A stretch of 64,000 nucleotides of DNA from Pseudocercospora fijiensis CIRAD86 (lineage: Eukaryota; Ascomycota; Dothideomycetes; Mycosphaerellales; Mycosphaerellaceae), in NCBI RefSeq assembly GCF_000340215.1, contig NW_006921534.1, positions 5,870,955 to 5,934,954 on the forward strand, read 5' to 3'. Each line of letters starts with the position of its first letter. The first letter of the stretch is position 1. This document shows positions 33,273-43,912 of the stretch, piece after piece. A program made the position numbers and the translations under genes. The notes under the pieces are model-generated. The model saw only the letters and a list, made by a program, of their open reading frames with translations. It had not been told where the DNA came from and ran no database searches.

Positions 33273-36200
33273 TCAATCACTCAGATCGCTACTCGCACTC
33301 GAAATCCAGATTTTAATGCCATCTTCAGCCTCCTCCTCCTCCTCCTCCTCCTCCTCCTCCTCCTCCTCCCCCCCATCTTCACCTAGCAAAACCCTCAAAT
33401 TACCAGACTTACTCGCAGCAAGCCGTCTCGCAACCTCATTAGCCTCATTCAGAGTAACCAACCTCCTCTTCGCGCGTCCATGTCCCTCGTTCTCAAGCTT
33501 AAGCTTTGTCTCCTTGAGCAAATCCCAGACTTTCTCAGCATCACTCTGACCTTCTACAGCGGCGTCCGTTGTAAAACTGATGGGATCACGATTAAGAACA
33601 TTGCTCCTCCAATCACGCGGTAAGCCTTGTTTCCTCGCACGATGGGCGTCGAAACGAGAGTCTCCAGGCAGAGCGGGGGGAGAATTACATGCTTCCGCGA
33701 TGGTGCCGTCTTCGGCCATTTCGTATGGTGTTCTGCCAGTCGCGTTTTCTCGCAGGAGGAGAGTTGGGTCGTGGGATAGTAAAGTCTGGGTAAGGGCCAC
33801 ATTGCCTTCTCGGACTGTGACGTGGATTGGGGCATGGCCTTCGCCGTTGATGGTGTTGAGTTCTTCGCCTTTGCTGTACTGGAGCAAGATTTGCAAACTT
33901 TCGTTGCCATACTTCAAAATATCGCCAGTTTTTGATTTGTACATCTCGATAAGCCTGGCGAGCGGTGTGAGCGAACCTGGATGCTCCGAGCTTCGCTCAG
34001 AGAACAGGGTTGGTAATAAGCGTTGATCAATTAGGTCCAGCATGTGAGAAAATTTTGCAAGCTTCTTCTTGCTGGTGATGACTCGCTTGAGGATGTTGTG
34101 TACGATGTTGTTGCCGCATTTGTCCCGAGCAGTCTGATCCGCTCCGTGCTTTGTCAGGATCTTCACAGCCTCATCCCTGAAGTACTGGAATGCGATGTGA
34201 AGGGGTGTAATACCTTCTGCGTTCTTGTGATCGATAGCATCCGGCATAGCTTTGACTAGGAAAGCGAGGACTTTGTTGGTTTCGGGAAGCTGCTTGCCTA
34301 ACAGGCAGCAGTGAATTGCAAGCTTCGAGCGAGCACTCAGGAAGCGGGACACTGCTTGTTCGAATCCGCCTGGAGCTTCAGACAGCAGCTGAACCCTCTT
34401 GTCGTCCTTGTGAGCTGCGGCAAATTCTTGGTAATTGCGCATGGGCGCATCGCTGAGAAACCACTCAACAGTTTCTAAAGACGAGTGGTAGGCAGCCTCA
34501 AGCATTGGAGGACGATGATCCTCGACAGGCTGGTATCCAGAGTAACCCCGGCCAGCATCCGCCCAGTCACGACGCTTCTTGCCGTAAACAGACAAGCCTT
34601 GATAGTACTTGGGCTTCTCGATTGCCTCAATGCCAGTCTTCTTAACAAGGGAGTCAATGGGGATACCGGCGCCAGTATGCTTGATGATCTCTGCAACCAA
34701 GTGAGGGCGGTCGAGCTTGATTGCTTCAAGAAAATCATTCGAATCCATAGTATAGAAGCGCTTAGCGTCTTCGCTGCCCTGGTGCATGTCGGCTCTTGTG
34801 TATTCCTCTCCAAGCGACAAAAGATAGGTAAGCAGATCGCGGTCGTCATTATGGATTGCAAACTGGAGCAGATTCCTTGGAGGGCCGATGGCCTTGCGCT
34901 TTTCGTCCGAGATGTGATTGCTAGAGGCTTTCAGTGACCCCGCATCCGTGCGCGTTCCTGTCAATGAATACGCTGTCTTGCGAGGTCCGAAGTAGGTATG
35001 ACCAGTGCCATTCTGTGGTGAAGACCGCAGTGGGCCACCCATGAAGGATTCAGCAGGACAGCTCCATTGCAGCATCGTCAGCGGTTTGACACGGCTCTTG
35101 ACTTGCGTTGAGACTTCGCCAACTGTGTCGATGGTGAAATCCTGGTCGACAAGCTCGGAATAGACTTTGACTTCATCACCGCCTTCTGAGTCGGAGTCGT
35201 CCTCTCCGTCGATGCCATAGCGTCGTCTATCCTCCTCGTCAAGAGGCTCAAATTGGGCCTTCGCGATCCCCATGATCACAGATGCAAGTTCGAACTGACC
35301 ATGTAGAACAGCGATTGCAAAGGGAGACAGATTGTGCTGATCAAGGACAGCAATTTGTAGAGGGGGCTGATCATCTCCATCGCTGTTCTTCCATCCCGTG
35401 AGAGTCAATTCCTTGACTGCTTTGATATTGCCGTACCAAGTAGCCTCGAAAAGCTTAATATACCGCAGGCTAACCTCATCGGTGAGGTTTCCCAACTGGA
35501 AGCTGAAGTCGACCTTGAACTCCCGCTTCGGTGGCTTCCATGGGTTGTAAGGGAAAATGTAGTTTTCCTCGGTATCCTTGATATCAGGATACAATTCTGC
35601 AAATGTCTTCGCGTTTCGATTAAGCAGCACTTGCTCCAGCTTCTTGAAACGATCAGCCATCGCATCTATGGCAGCCTGCTTCTCAGCCAGTCCAGTCTTG
35701 AGATTCGCTTGCTTTAACGATTCTTCATGATTCTTGAGGTCACTCTTGTATTGTCTCTTCGCCCCTTCAAGCTGTTTCTCAGCAGACCAGTGCATGTATG
35801 AGCCTTCCTTCAGGTCGGCTAGGTAAGCGGAGTCTGGCTGCAAAGCTATCGGTGGATCTGCTGTGTCGTCTTTTGATGGCTTCCATTCCTGAAGTTCTTT
35901 GATCTTGCTCCTGACGGCGTCGAGCAGTGTCGTGCCCTTGTTGAACCTGCGAGTGTATTCGATATGAATCACAGACCACCCTGATGTCGAAAGGGTGTTT
36001 GGATCAACGCTGTAATTTTCAATGAGCTCGAGCGCAAGTTCTGGTAGCTCGCATTGCACAGCATTCATGACTGGTTGATGAACACGCCTCTCGAAGTCTT
36101 GCTTGTTCTGCTTGGAATCTTTAGGTGGCTCTCGCGTCGTCTGATACGCCTTCATGTAGGCGCTGAAATCGATCTCAGGCTTCGCTCCGTTCAAGAGCAA

Positions 36201-38825
36201 GAAGAGAGCTGTCGAGCTATCTCTTGCTTCAATGGCAGTCACGAGAGGGCTTGTCACGCCTGGCGAGTAGTAGGAGGCGTCAACGCACAGATGATTGACA
36301 GCTCGATCAAAGCCGACTTTGTCGGCATCAAGCAGAGTCTGGACCATGTCAGGGCACTCTGCGACTGTGTATTGCAAAGCAGTGTTTTGAGAAATATCTG
36401 CTTGGGCCGTTGACGCTCCCAGGCTGATTAGAGTGCGAGTCATCTTCTGCGCCTTTTCCAGAGGAAGCTGCAAAGCCAGTGCCATGGTCAGAATTGCCGC
36501 TCGCGCAGACTTGTCGTGGTCGTTGAAGATCTTGATCGGAAGCAGGACATCAGCGCCAAAGTCCTGGACGAGAGTCTTGACGACATTGATGTGACCATTC
36601 ACGATCGCCAGATGAAGTGGCGAGACCGCAGTATCCCATGCGAGAACGTTGACATCGTACACGTCCGGTTCATCCTCGCCGTCACCCTCTAAGGCTTTGT
36701 CATCAGCTTTCATGTCCGGCTTTTTGATGTTGACGATGGAGTTTTCCGTTGTGGCATCCATGTCCTCGTCCTGGTCGGAGTCATCCATCATGTCAACACC
36801 AGAGGCTTCATCGTCGCTGGTCGCCTGACTCATGGCATTGTCAAGTAGAGTGCCCTCTTTGGCGGCTGCATGTGCCGCTCTCCGTGCACCAGTCTTCTTC
36901 TCGGCTTCTTCCTCGTTGGCCTCGCTCTTTCTTAGAAGAGCTGAAACAATCTCAACGCTACCTCGTATTGCGGCTAGATGCAAAGCAGTCTTGCCGTCTA
37001 CGAGTCGGGCAATCATGCGAGCGCCGCTGTCGATGAGAAGTTGCACTATCTCCACAGAAGAGTTAGCAGCAGCCAAATGCAAAGGCGTGCGTCCTGTATA
37101 GTCTCGAGTGTTGGGATCGTTGCCTTCTTGGTCAAGCCAACTGCGGACGAACTCGCTATCACCTTCGACTATTGCCTTGCACAGCTGTGCTGTATTGCCA
37201 ACATATGCCATATCGGTCCAGTCTTCAGCGGTGAGAGGATTGAAAGAGCCGATGGCTTGTCGTCCTGGGTCGTCTTTGATGTAAGAAATCTCCCCGGATA
37301 CATAGATCTTGCTCTCCTCTCGAGCTACCTCTTCTTCCTCCATGGTGCTTGGAACAGGACAATAGCCGCAACAGTCCTGGAAAACGTCCTTGGCACGACC
37401 AAAGAATGCCGGGTGTCGATGCAGATTGACCTCTCTCTCCTTAGGCTTGTTCCATTCCGAGTTGAGCAGCAAGTCTTTGGTGTATAGCAGTTTCTCGATC
37501 TTGCGTGCGTGAAACTTCGGTCCATATGGAATGGTGAAAGTATGATAGTCGGAAACTTCGTCTGAATCCACCCATTCAGCAACTTCATCCTGGTGGTCGT
37601 TCTTGATGTTGCCATGAATTTGACGTCGGTTCATACGCCAACGGTTTACGGCAGGTCGTCCGCGTTCGGCACGGCGTTGATCAAGATAAGCATCACGATC
37701 CGCACTCTTCGGAAGCTTCTCTAGGATGAGCAGTCGAGCGAGACCTTCAGTGCGGCCAAAGGAGCGCTCGTAGATGGTGGGATCGATCCTCGAGCGATCA
37801 AGATTTGGCCAGTAGATCTCGAAGCCTCGATGCGCATACTTGCTCAGCCGGTTTTCGTACGAAGGTGAGCGACGAGTCAGGTCCAGAGTGTTGATCTGAG
37901 TCATATACGCAGCCAAAGCGCGTGGACTGAGATATACCTGTGAAGAGTGTGTGTCAGTGGACGAATCGTGCCGAGTGTTCTGTAGAAGATGTTGATGTTA
38001 CCTGCTCGCCGTTGTATGCCGCACAAGAACAGTCTACGTCGAAGCCAGTCAGAATCTCAGAAATGGATTTGTAGATGCGAAGCACAATCTGGACATGGCG
38101 TGTAGGGTACCTGGCACGTCAGTTACGGATAATTCCTTTGACTTGGACAGTACTCACTGGCTGGCGATCGTGATGGCGTTCTTGGTCCGAACGGTTGTCG
38201 TCTCCACCAAAATGGCATCGCGAATATTCTTCTCAATCTGCTTGATCTTTTCTGTAGCCTGTGCTTCCGTGAGTCCATGCAAGAACAAATCAACATCAGA
38301 CGCTGGAGCCAGCTTCTCGTGATAGTAGTTGCGCAGCGCTCGCTTGGAACGGCCATGCTTCTTTGGCACAGCAAGCAGAGATGTAACCACAGCAGAGCCA
38401 GCGACCACGACATTGTCCCAGTTCATATCAACAAGAGAAGACTCCGAGAAGACATTGAAGTTAGTGCGGAACTCCTTCAATGACTGAACGACCGCTGGAG
38501 AGCCATCTGCGCGTCGATCTTCGTGCTTCAGTGGCATGATCAAGCATTCTTGCTCCTTTTGGCTCTCGGCTTTGAGATGGCGAGCACGGATGCGCACGTC
38601 TTGCTCATGGCCCGCGAATAATGGCAGAACGCTAGGCTTCGTGGCGGCTGGATGGTTTGGCTGCTGCGCGAAGACCTTGCGCATCTCATTGTCATACTGC
38701 TTGTAGGGTTCCAGCAGTTCAGACATTGGCTTGTCCTTGTTGGCGGAGAGATACTGAATGACATGGTCATGATCGGCTGGTAGCTGTGGTAGATTGATGT
38801 CGACTGATCCGTGAGCCGTCGCCAT
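33273..38825 (-). CDS. Giant ankyrin-repeat protein with GS..DVD (nucleotidyltransferase-like) N-terminal domain
   Basis: Three exons: 38825-38158, 38110-38002 and 37937-33273. Introns are 47 nt (GTGAGT..CCAG) and 64 nt (GTAACA..CACAG). The product has 1813 residues. The N-terminal domain contains VVAGSAVVTSLL (about 141-151) and, after an insert, SDVDLFLHGL (about 176-185), then RTKNAITIASQYPTRHVQIV (about 213-232). The GS plus D-h-D pattern is reminiscent of the nucleotidyltransferase fold; this is inference. Ankyrin repeats are scattered across the rest, for example DYTGRTPLHLAAANSSVEIV and EGITPLHIAFQYFRDEAVKI, separated by acidic and coiled-coil linkers. The C-terminus has a run of about 15 Glu encoded by a CTC microsatellite on the plus strand. 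No membrane segment was seen. Function unknown. Confidence 0.88.
33341..33368. repeat. CTC trinucleotide microsatellite inside the ankyrin gene
   Basis: Tandem CTC on the plus strand (GAG on the coding strand) encodes an uninterrupted Glu tract near the C-terminus. Its length is likely to vary between strains. Confidence 0.9.
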
Positions 38826-39495
38826 GATATCTGCGATATGTCGATGGCTGGACGTTCGGTTCGGCTCTGTTTCTGTGAGGCTGTAAGTGAGCGTGTGAAG
38901 TCAATGGTAGTGAGGCGTGATGAATTGACAAAGAGCGCGAAGAACACTTATCCTTTATATGATATGGACTAGTCTTCAGCGCGCTCATGTCCAATCGACA
39001 GCACGCTGTTGACGTGGCTGAGGTGAAGCTGCCTTGCGCTTGGAGCACGAAGGATCGCCATCGCGTAGGCAGAAAAGCGGGTGTCACGTGCTTTTCTCCT
39101 TCAGCGAGGCTGTGTAGGAGTGAAGTGTCGATATTCTCTGGCGATGAACGCGAGAGACACGTGCATTCATGCAATTCATGTCGATGGAGAGGTGAAAGGA
39201 AAGGAAAGGAAAGGAAAGGAAGTCGCGCGTCGATGTCGATGCTTCAAAACTGCCAAGCCGGGCCGGATGCTCCCTTCCCTTCACAACGACCGACAGCCGG
39301 CCCGGGTCTCTTTCCGGGACGGGACCTCCATCTTCTGCGCAACATCCGCACTCGGAAGCCGAGAGATACAACCATGTCTGTCATGGCGTCTGCACTGTCA
39401 CATTTGCTTCATCATTTCAGTTCCCTTACTGTAAGCATCCGCCCTCATCTCCAGACGTAACCCAAGCAGCTCGCGGCAATCTGGCCCCTCCCCCC
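38826..39495. promoter_or_regulatory. Divergent promoter region with AAAGG pentanucleotide repeat
   Basis: About 670 bp between the ankyrin gene (minus) and the hydroxyproline dehydratase gene (plus). About five tandem AAAGG units lie at 39195-39220. Overlapping short frames are not supported. Confidence 0.5.
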
Positions 39496-40695
39496 ATGCA
39501 TCTCGCACAGCAGCTCAGTGCCTCTCCAAGCGCCATCCAATGCATCGACATGCACACAACCGGCGAGCCCACCAGAATAATATACCAAGGCTACCCCGAC
39601 CTGCAAGGAACACTGCTCGAACAGCGCTCCCAGGCAAAGCGCGACCACGACCACATCCGGCGTCGCCTCATCCTCGAACCCAGAGGCCATCGCGACATGT
39701 ACGCAGCCGTCCTACGTCCTGAAACCGAACACACAAAATCCGGCCAAGCCCACATGGGCGTCATCTTCCTCACCAACGAGGGCTACTCGACCATGTGCGG
39801 CCACGCGACCATCGCCCTAGCCCGCTTCCTACTGGACACTCACGACAAGAAAATCTTTCCCAAACGTGACGACATCAGGCTCAATAGAAAGAAGCAAGAC
39901 GCTGAACTAGTCCTCCACGCGCCATGTGGTCTTGTGAAAGTCATAGTTCCTACCACGGAAGATGGCTCCCAGTCTCATCCTTCCCACGCTTCGTACCATT
40001 TATCAGTCCCCTCGTTTGCGACAGGCATAGACGTCCGAATCGAGATCCCGGAAGAATACAGATGGCCTGAATTGCTCTCCAAAAATCAAAACCATGTCAT
40101 CGCGGATTTCAGCTATGGTGGGGCATTCTACTGTCTAATTTCAACCGACGAACTAGGCTTTCCAGGTCGATTAGAACGTGGCAAAGTCAACCTATCCGCG
40201 ATGGATTTCGCAACGAAGAACTTGAAAGCTGCCATAAACCAAGATCCGAAACTCAAGTATTTATTCACTCATCCAGAACACGAGGATCTAGGTTTTCTAT
40301 ATTCCGTCATTATCGTAGACCAAGACTTCGAGATTCCGAGGCGAATTGACGAGACAACGAGAGCAGAAACCGGTCTCTGCTTTTTTGCCAATCAACAAAT
40401 CGATCGCTCGCCTACCGGAAGTGGAGTCGCAGCCCGCGTCGCGCTGGCGTATGCCAAAGACCTTGAATCCAAAGACGAATCCGTGGCATATCACTCCATG
40501 GTCTCTCGATGCTGGGGTGGAAGGGGAGGATTCGTAGGCAGTTTTTGGGAAGAAGTCGGCAAAACAGAACACAACTATCCAATCATACAAGTCCAAATCG
40601 AAGGACGAGCATCGTATACCGGAACCTCGACGTTCATAGTTGAAGAAAGCGATCCGTTGGGTGATGACGGGTTTATTTTTGAGAATTTATGTTGA
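39496..40695 (+). CDS. Trans-3-hydroxy-L-proline dehydratase (proline racemase superfamily)
   Basis: A single exon of 399 residues with proline-racemase-fold hallmarks: IDMHTTGEPTR near the N-terminus, GHRDMYAAVL, the first catalytic motif STMCGHATIA with Cys101, and the second motif DRSPTGSGVAARVAL. At the second position, where racemases and 4-hydroxyproline epimerases have Cys, there is Thr307. A Cys/Thr pair is the established signature of trans-3-hydroxy-L-proline dehydratases, which release water to give delta-1-pyrroline-2-carboxylate. The start at 39496 keeps the whole fold; a later Met (IDMH) would remove it. No targeting signal is visible, so it is probably cytosolic. The substrate may come from collagen or from hydroxylated secondary metabolites. 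The neighbouring genes offer no pathway context. Confidence 0.92.
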   Translation: MHLAQQLSASPSAIQCIDMHTTGEPTRIIYQGYPDLQGTLLEQRSQAKRDHDHIRRRLILEPRGHRDMYAAVLRPETEHTKSGQAHMGVIFLTNEGYSTMCGHATIALARFLLDTHDKKIFPKRDDIRLNRKKQDAELVLHAPCGLVKVIVPTTEDGSQSHPSHASYHLSVPSFATGIDVRIEIPEEYRWPELLSKNQNHVIADFSYGGAFYCLISTDELGFPGRLERGKVNLSAMDFATKNLKAAINQDPKLKYLFTHPEHEDLGFLYSVIIVDQDFEIPRRIDETTRAETGLCFFANQQIDRSPTGSGVAARVALAYAKDLESKDESVAYHSMVSRCWGGRGGFVGSFWEEVGKTEHNYPIIQVQIEGRASYTGTSTFIVEESDPLGDDGFIFENLC

Positions 40696-41005
40696 GAGAA
40701 AGGATCAAAGATGAAACTCGGCCTTTTCTTGGTGGAACACAAGTAGCAGAGGCAGCACCTTCCACCGACGCATTTTTTAACTGACACCGATAAAAACTCC
40801 TTTCCCTTCAAGCCCCTCAACGATATTTATTTCTAAGAGCAAAATAATAATAACGATATTTATTTATAAGAGCAAAATAATAATAATAATAAAAAAAGAA
40901 TATCCCGTTAAAGCGGAATCAGTCACCACGAAGAGCGCCGATGAGACAGTATCAAATATATATATAAAAAAAACTTCTTTCTCCCTTACTTGCCCACTCA
41001 CTTTC
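40696..41005. repeat. AT-rich spacer with duplicated motif and microsatellites
   Basis: A 29-nt unit (ACGATATTTATTTMTAAGAG followed by CAAAATAATAAT) occurs twice in tandem between about 40821 and 40887, followed by AATAAT and AT repeats to about 40970. No gene. Confidence 0.7.
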
Positions 41006-41518
41006 TTACTTCTTCGAAAGAGGCCAATACGCATAACTCCGTGTCCTTAAAATCTCCCATCCCCCGTCTCGAGATCTGGATTCTCGCCGGAATTTTCGTG
41101 TTTCGTATTCTCCTTTCGCGAGCATCTTCGGGATCGAAGGGGTTCGAGTTGTAACGCCGACTGCTTCCACCGATCGAGGCACGCTTCTCGACACAACAAC
41201 CGGCCGTATGCTTCCCTGCATCGTCATCGTCGTCGTGGGAACGGAACTCGCCCTCTTCATCTTCATCTTCCCCTTCCCCTTCCCCTCACCATACGAATCC
41301 CCCAAACTCGCCATCCTTCCCCCAACCCGACACGGTAGTACAGGGATCCCAATCTCCTCTCGTCGTCGTCCAACGCTTACCCTCCTCCTCATCTTATTAC
41401 ACCCCCCCTCTCGTCCACTTCCACTTCCACCTTCTCGTGCCGTCCCACCTCCTCGTCTCTTATCCCTCCTCTCCATCCCCTCATTAATCTCCATACTACA
41501 AAACAATCTCGTCAGCAC
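41006..41518 (-). CDS. Possible small basic hypothetical protein
   Basis: Up to 170 residues in one exon. The N-terminal two-thirds are Arg/Gly/Lys low complexity mirrored by C/T-rich DNA on the plus strand, so an artefact cannot be excluded. The C-terminal part is better behaved: TPSIPKMLAKGEYETRKFRR and a final GGWEILRTRSYAYWPLSKK look like an evolved peptide ending. No signal peptide or domain. If real, the start Met is uncertain (41518 or the in-frame Met codons at about 41491 and 41473). Confidence 0.35.
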   Translation of the reverse strand: MLTRLFCSMEINEGMERRDKRRGGGTAREGGSGSGREGGCNKMRRRVSVGRRREEIGIPVLPCRVGGRMASLGDSYGEGKGKGKMKMKRASSVPTTTMTMQGSIRPVVVSRSVPRSVEAVGVTTRTPSIPKMLAKGEYETRKFRRESRSRDGGWEILRTRSYAYWPLSKK

Positions 41519-42155
41519 AGCGCGAAAAAGAAAAAAAAAAGTTCACAAACCCCCCTACCCCCCTTCTCAGCAGCACCAAAAAAACCCCCCCTACCCCCCT
41601 CTCATTCGGGAAAACGTATGTTTTTACTTACTTCTCCAAAGCCTCCCTTAAACGAAAATGAAGTTTTTCCGTCGAAGTCGAAGTCGATGTTGAACCTCGT
41701 GAATGGGAATGGAGGGAGAATTTGAAGATTGAGGACATTTGATAGAATAGAATGAATAAGGAGAAAAGAAAACTCCAAAAAAAAAGTGGAAATTTTTTTT
41801 TGGTTGGTAGGGTAGGTAGCAGGTTATATCAGAGAAACAAGATAAGGTCATAAGTACTTGTTTTTTTCCCCCGTTGTCGTACGTACGTACGTACGAAAAG
41901 AAAGGATGCATGCATGCAACGAAGACTTTGGTTCGTGAGACCGGATCGCGTCGCGGATGGAACGTCGTGCATACCCCATCCCATCCATCCCATCTACCAT
42001 ACCAGGAATTTTTTTTTGGGATTGATTTGCATTTCCAGGCCAGGCCAGGTTTCTCGGAATCTCGGACTGGACCTAGAAAGAAAGATAGATATTGGCCTAC
42101 TAATCACAGGGTATATCATCATCATCGGTACACTGATGCGTAATCAATGTAGGAA
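41519..42155. other. Intergenic with homopolymer and ACGT repeats
   Basis: Contains runs of A, C and T, a GTACGTACGTACGTACG repeat (about 41879-41895) followed by GCATGCATGC, and no supported gene. It is the 3' side of glycerol kinase. Confidence 0.5.
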
Positions 42156-43912
42156 CTAAAGCTTCGCCAACTCCTCCTCCTCCCCCTCCTCCTCACTCAA
42201 CCAACCCCTACACATCCGCACCGCCTTCTCCCATTTCTTAAACATCCTCCTACTCTCGCGCTCCCCCATCTTCGGCTCAAAAACCGTCTCCCCCTTCGTA
42301 TTAACCTCCTTAAGTTCCTCAAAATCCCTCCAAACCCCGACAGCGAAGCCCGCAGCGATAGCGGCACCCAACGCGGTGGTTTCCCGCATTTTGGGGCGCA
42401 CGATGGGGATACCGACGAGGTCGGCTTGGGTTTGCATGCAGAGACCGGAATTGCTCATGCCGCCGTCGACTTTGAGTTCGCTGAGTTTGTGCCCGCTGTC
42501 TTGCTCCATGGCGTTGAGGATGGCTTTTGTTTGGAAACAGACGGCTTCGAGCGTGGCGCGGGCGATGTGGCCGCGTTCGGTGTGGTGGGTTATGCCGACT
42601 GGATATAAGTTAGCATTGATGGATCAGGAAGGTTAGGTAGGTATGTATGTATGTATGTGGAACAGCACTTACACATTGTTCCGTGAGCATCGTCAATCCA
42701 ATAAGGAGCGAAAAGGCCACTGAAAGCTGTGACGAAGACCAAACCCCCATTATCCTTGACCGTCTCGGCCAATTCCGTAATTTTATGACTCGCATGACTA
42801 AATCCGAGATTGTGCATGAGGAATTTCACGCCGCTACCGGCGACGGCAATGCTGCCTTCAAGCGCATACACGGGTTTGCCATCGAAGTTGTAGGCGACGG
42901 TGGCAAGCAACCCATGCGTAGAGATGACAGGCTTCTCACCGACATTATAAAGCAGGAAGCATCCCGTTCCGTAAGTGTTCTTCGCCTCACCGGGCTGGAA
43001 ACCTTTCTGTCCAACCAGTGCTGCAGATTGGTCTCCGAGACATCCAGCGATGGGGAAGCCTTTAAGTGGGCCTGATGTAAGCTGTCCGAAAGCTTTGCTG
43101 TCTGCTGACTTGACGATCTCTGGCATGTGGACTTTTCGCAGATCGAATTCGTAGGAGAAGAAGTCGAGGAGTTGGTCGTCGTACTTCAGCTTGAAGAGGT
43201 CCATGAACATGGTCCTGCTGGCGTTGGTGGGGTCAGAGACGAAGACGTTGCCCTGGGGTCCGCCATTGAGCTTGTATATGAGCCAGGCATCGATTGTGCC
43301 AAATGCCAGATTGCCTGCTTCATATGCTTTGCGCACTTTCTCCTCATTCTTCAGCAGCCATAGCAATTTCGTCACGGATGGATATGTGGAAAGCGGCAGA
43401 CCGCAGATGTCAGTCAGCTTGTCACTGCCGGGGCGAGCTTTGAGCTCACGAACAAGAGCCGCAGTCCTCGTATCTGTCCAGACAATGGCGTTATGGAGAG
43501 GTTCACCAGTCTTGATGTCCCAGCATACGGTGGTCTCCCGCTGATTCGTGATACCAATCGACTTGATGCTCTCCTTCTTGTGGCCTTGCTTCTCAAACTC
43601 CTTAATCGCAGCTTCAATGCAATTCTCCACCGACTTTACGATCTCATCCGGGTCATGTTCGTGCCAGCTAGTCACATGTCAACATCTTACATGCAGGAGT
43701 GGCGAGGCGTAGCATACATACCCTGGGTTGGGATAGATCTGACTGAATTCTTCCTGATGCACGGCGACCGGCTCGCCGGCTTTGTCAAAGATCAAAAATC
43801 GCGAACTCGTGGTTCCCTGGTCAATGCTGCCCACAAACACTTCATGGGAGGGTGGCATGTTGGGGGAGTCGCCCACGACTAGGTTCTGGAGCTTCTCGAC
43901 AATCGCAGACAT
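42156..43912 (-). CDS. GUT1: Glycerol kinase
   Basis: Three exons: 43912-43722, 43667-42673 and 42598-42156, with introns of 54 nt (GTATGT..CTAG) and 74 nt (GTAAGT..CCAG), encode 542 residues. Exon 1 ends in the glycine of IYPNPG, and exon 2 starts [10 protein letters not shown]. The nucleotide-binding start [20 protein letters not shown], the [12 protein letters not shown] block, the substrate segment [11 protein letters not shown] and [13 protein letters not shown] are intact. The exon 2/3 junction gives [20 protein letters not shown], and the FGGY signature region [20 protein letters not shown] follows. The enzyme makes glycerol 3-phosphate from glycerol and ATP, the first step of glycerol use. 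It is divergent from the aquaglyceroporin gene at 45942, a plausible functional pair. No targeting signal is evident. Confidence 0.96.
42643..42658. repeat. GTAT tetranucleotide repeat in a glycerol kinase intron
   Basis: About four GTAT units lie within the second intron of the glycerol kinase gene; length variation should not affect the protein. Confidence 0.7.

Noticed and set aside
39193..39222. AAAGG tandem repeat as a CRISPR-like array
   Set aside because: Units are contiguous, with no spacers; it is a simple microsatellite.
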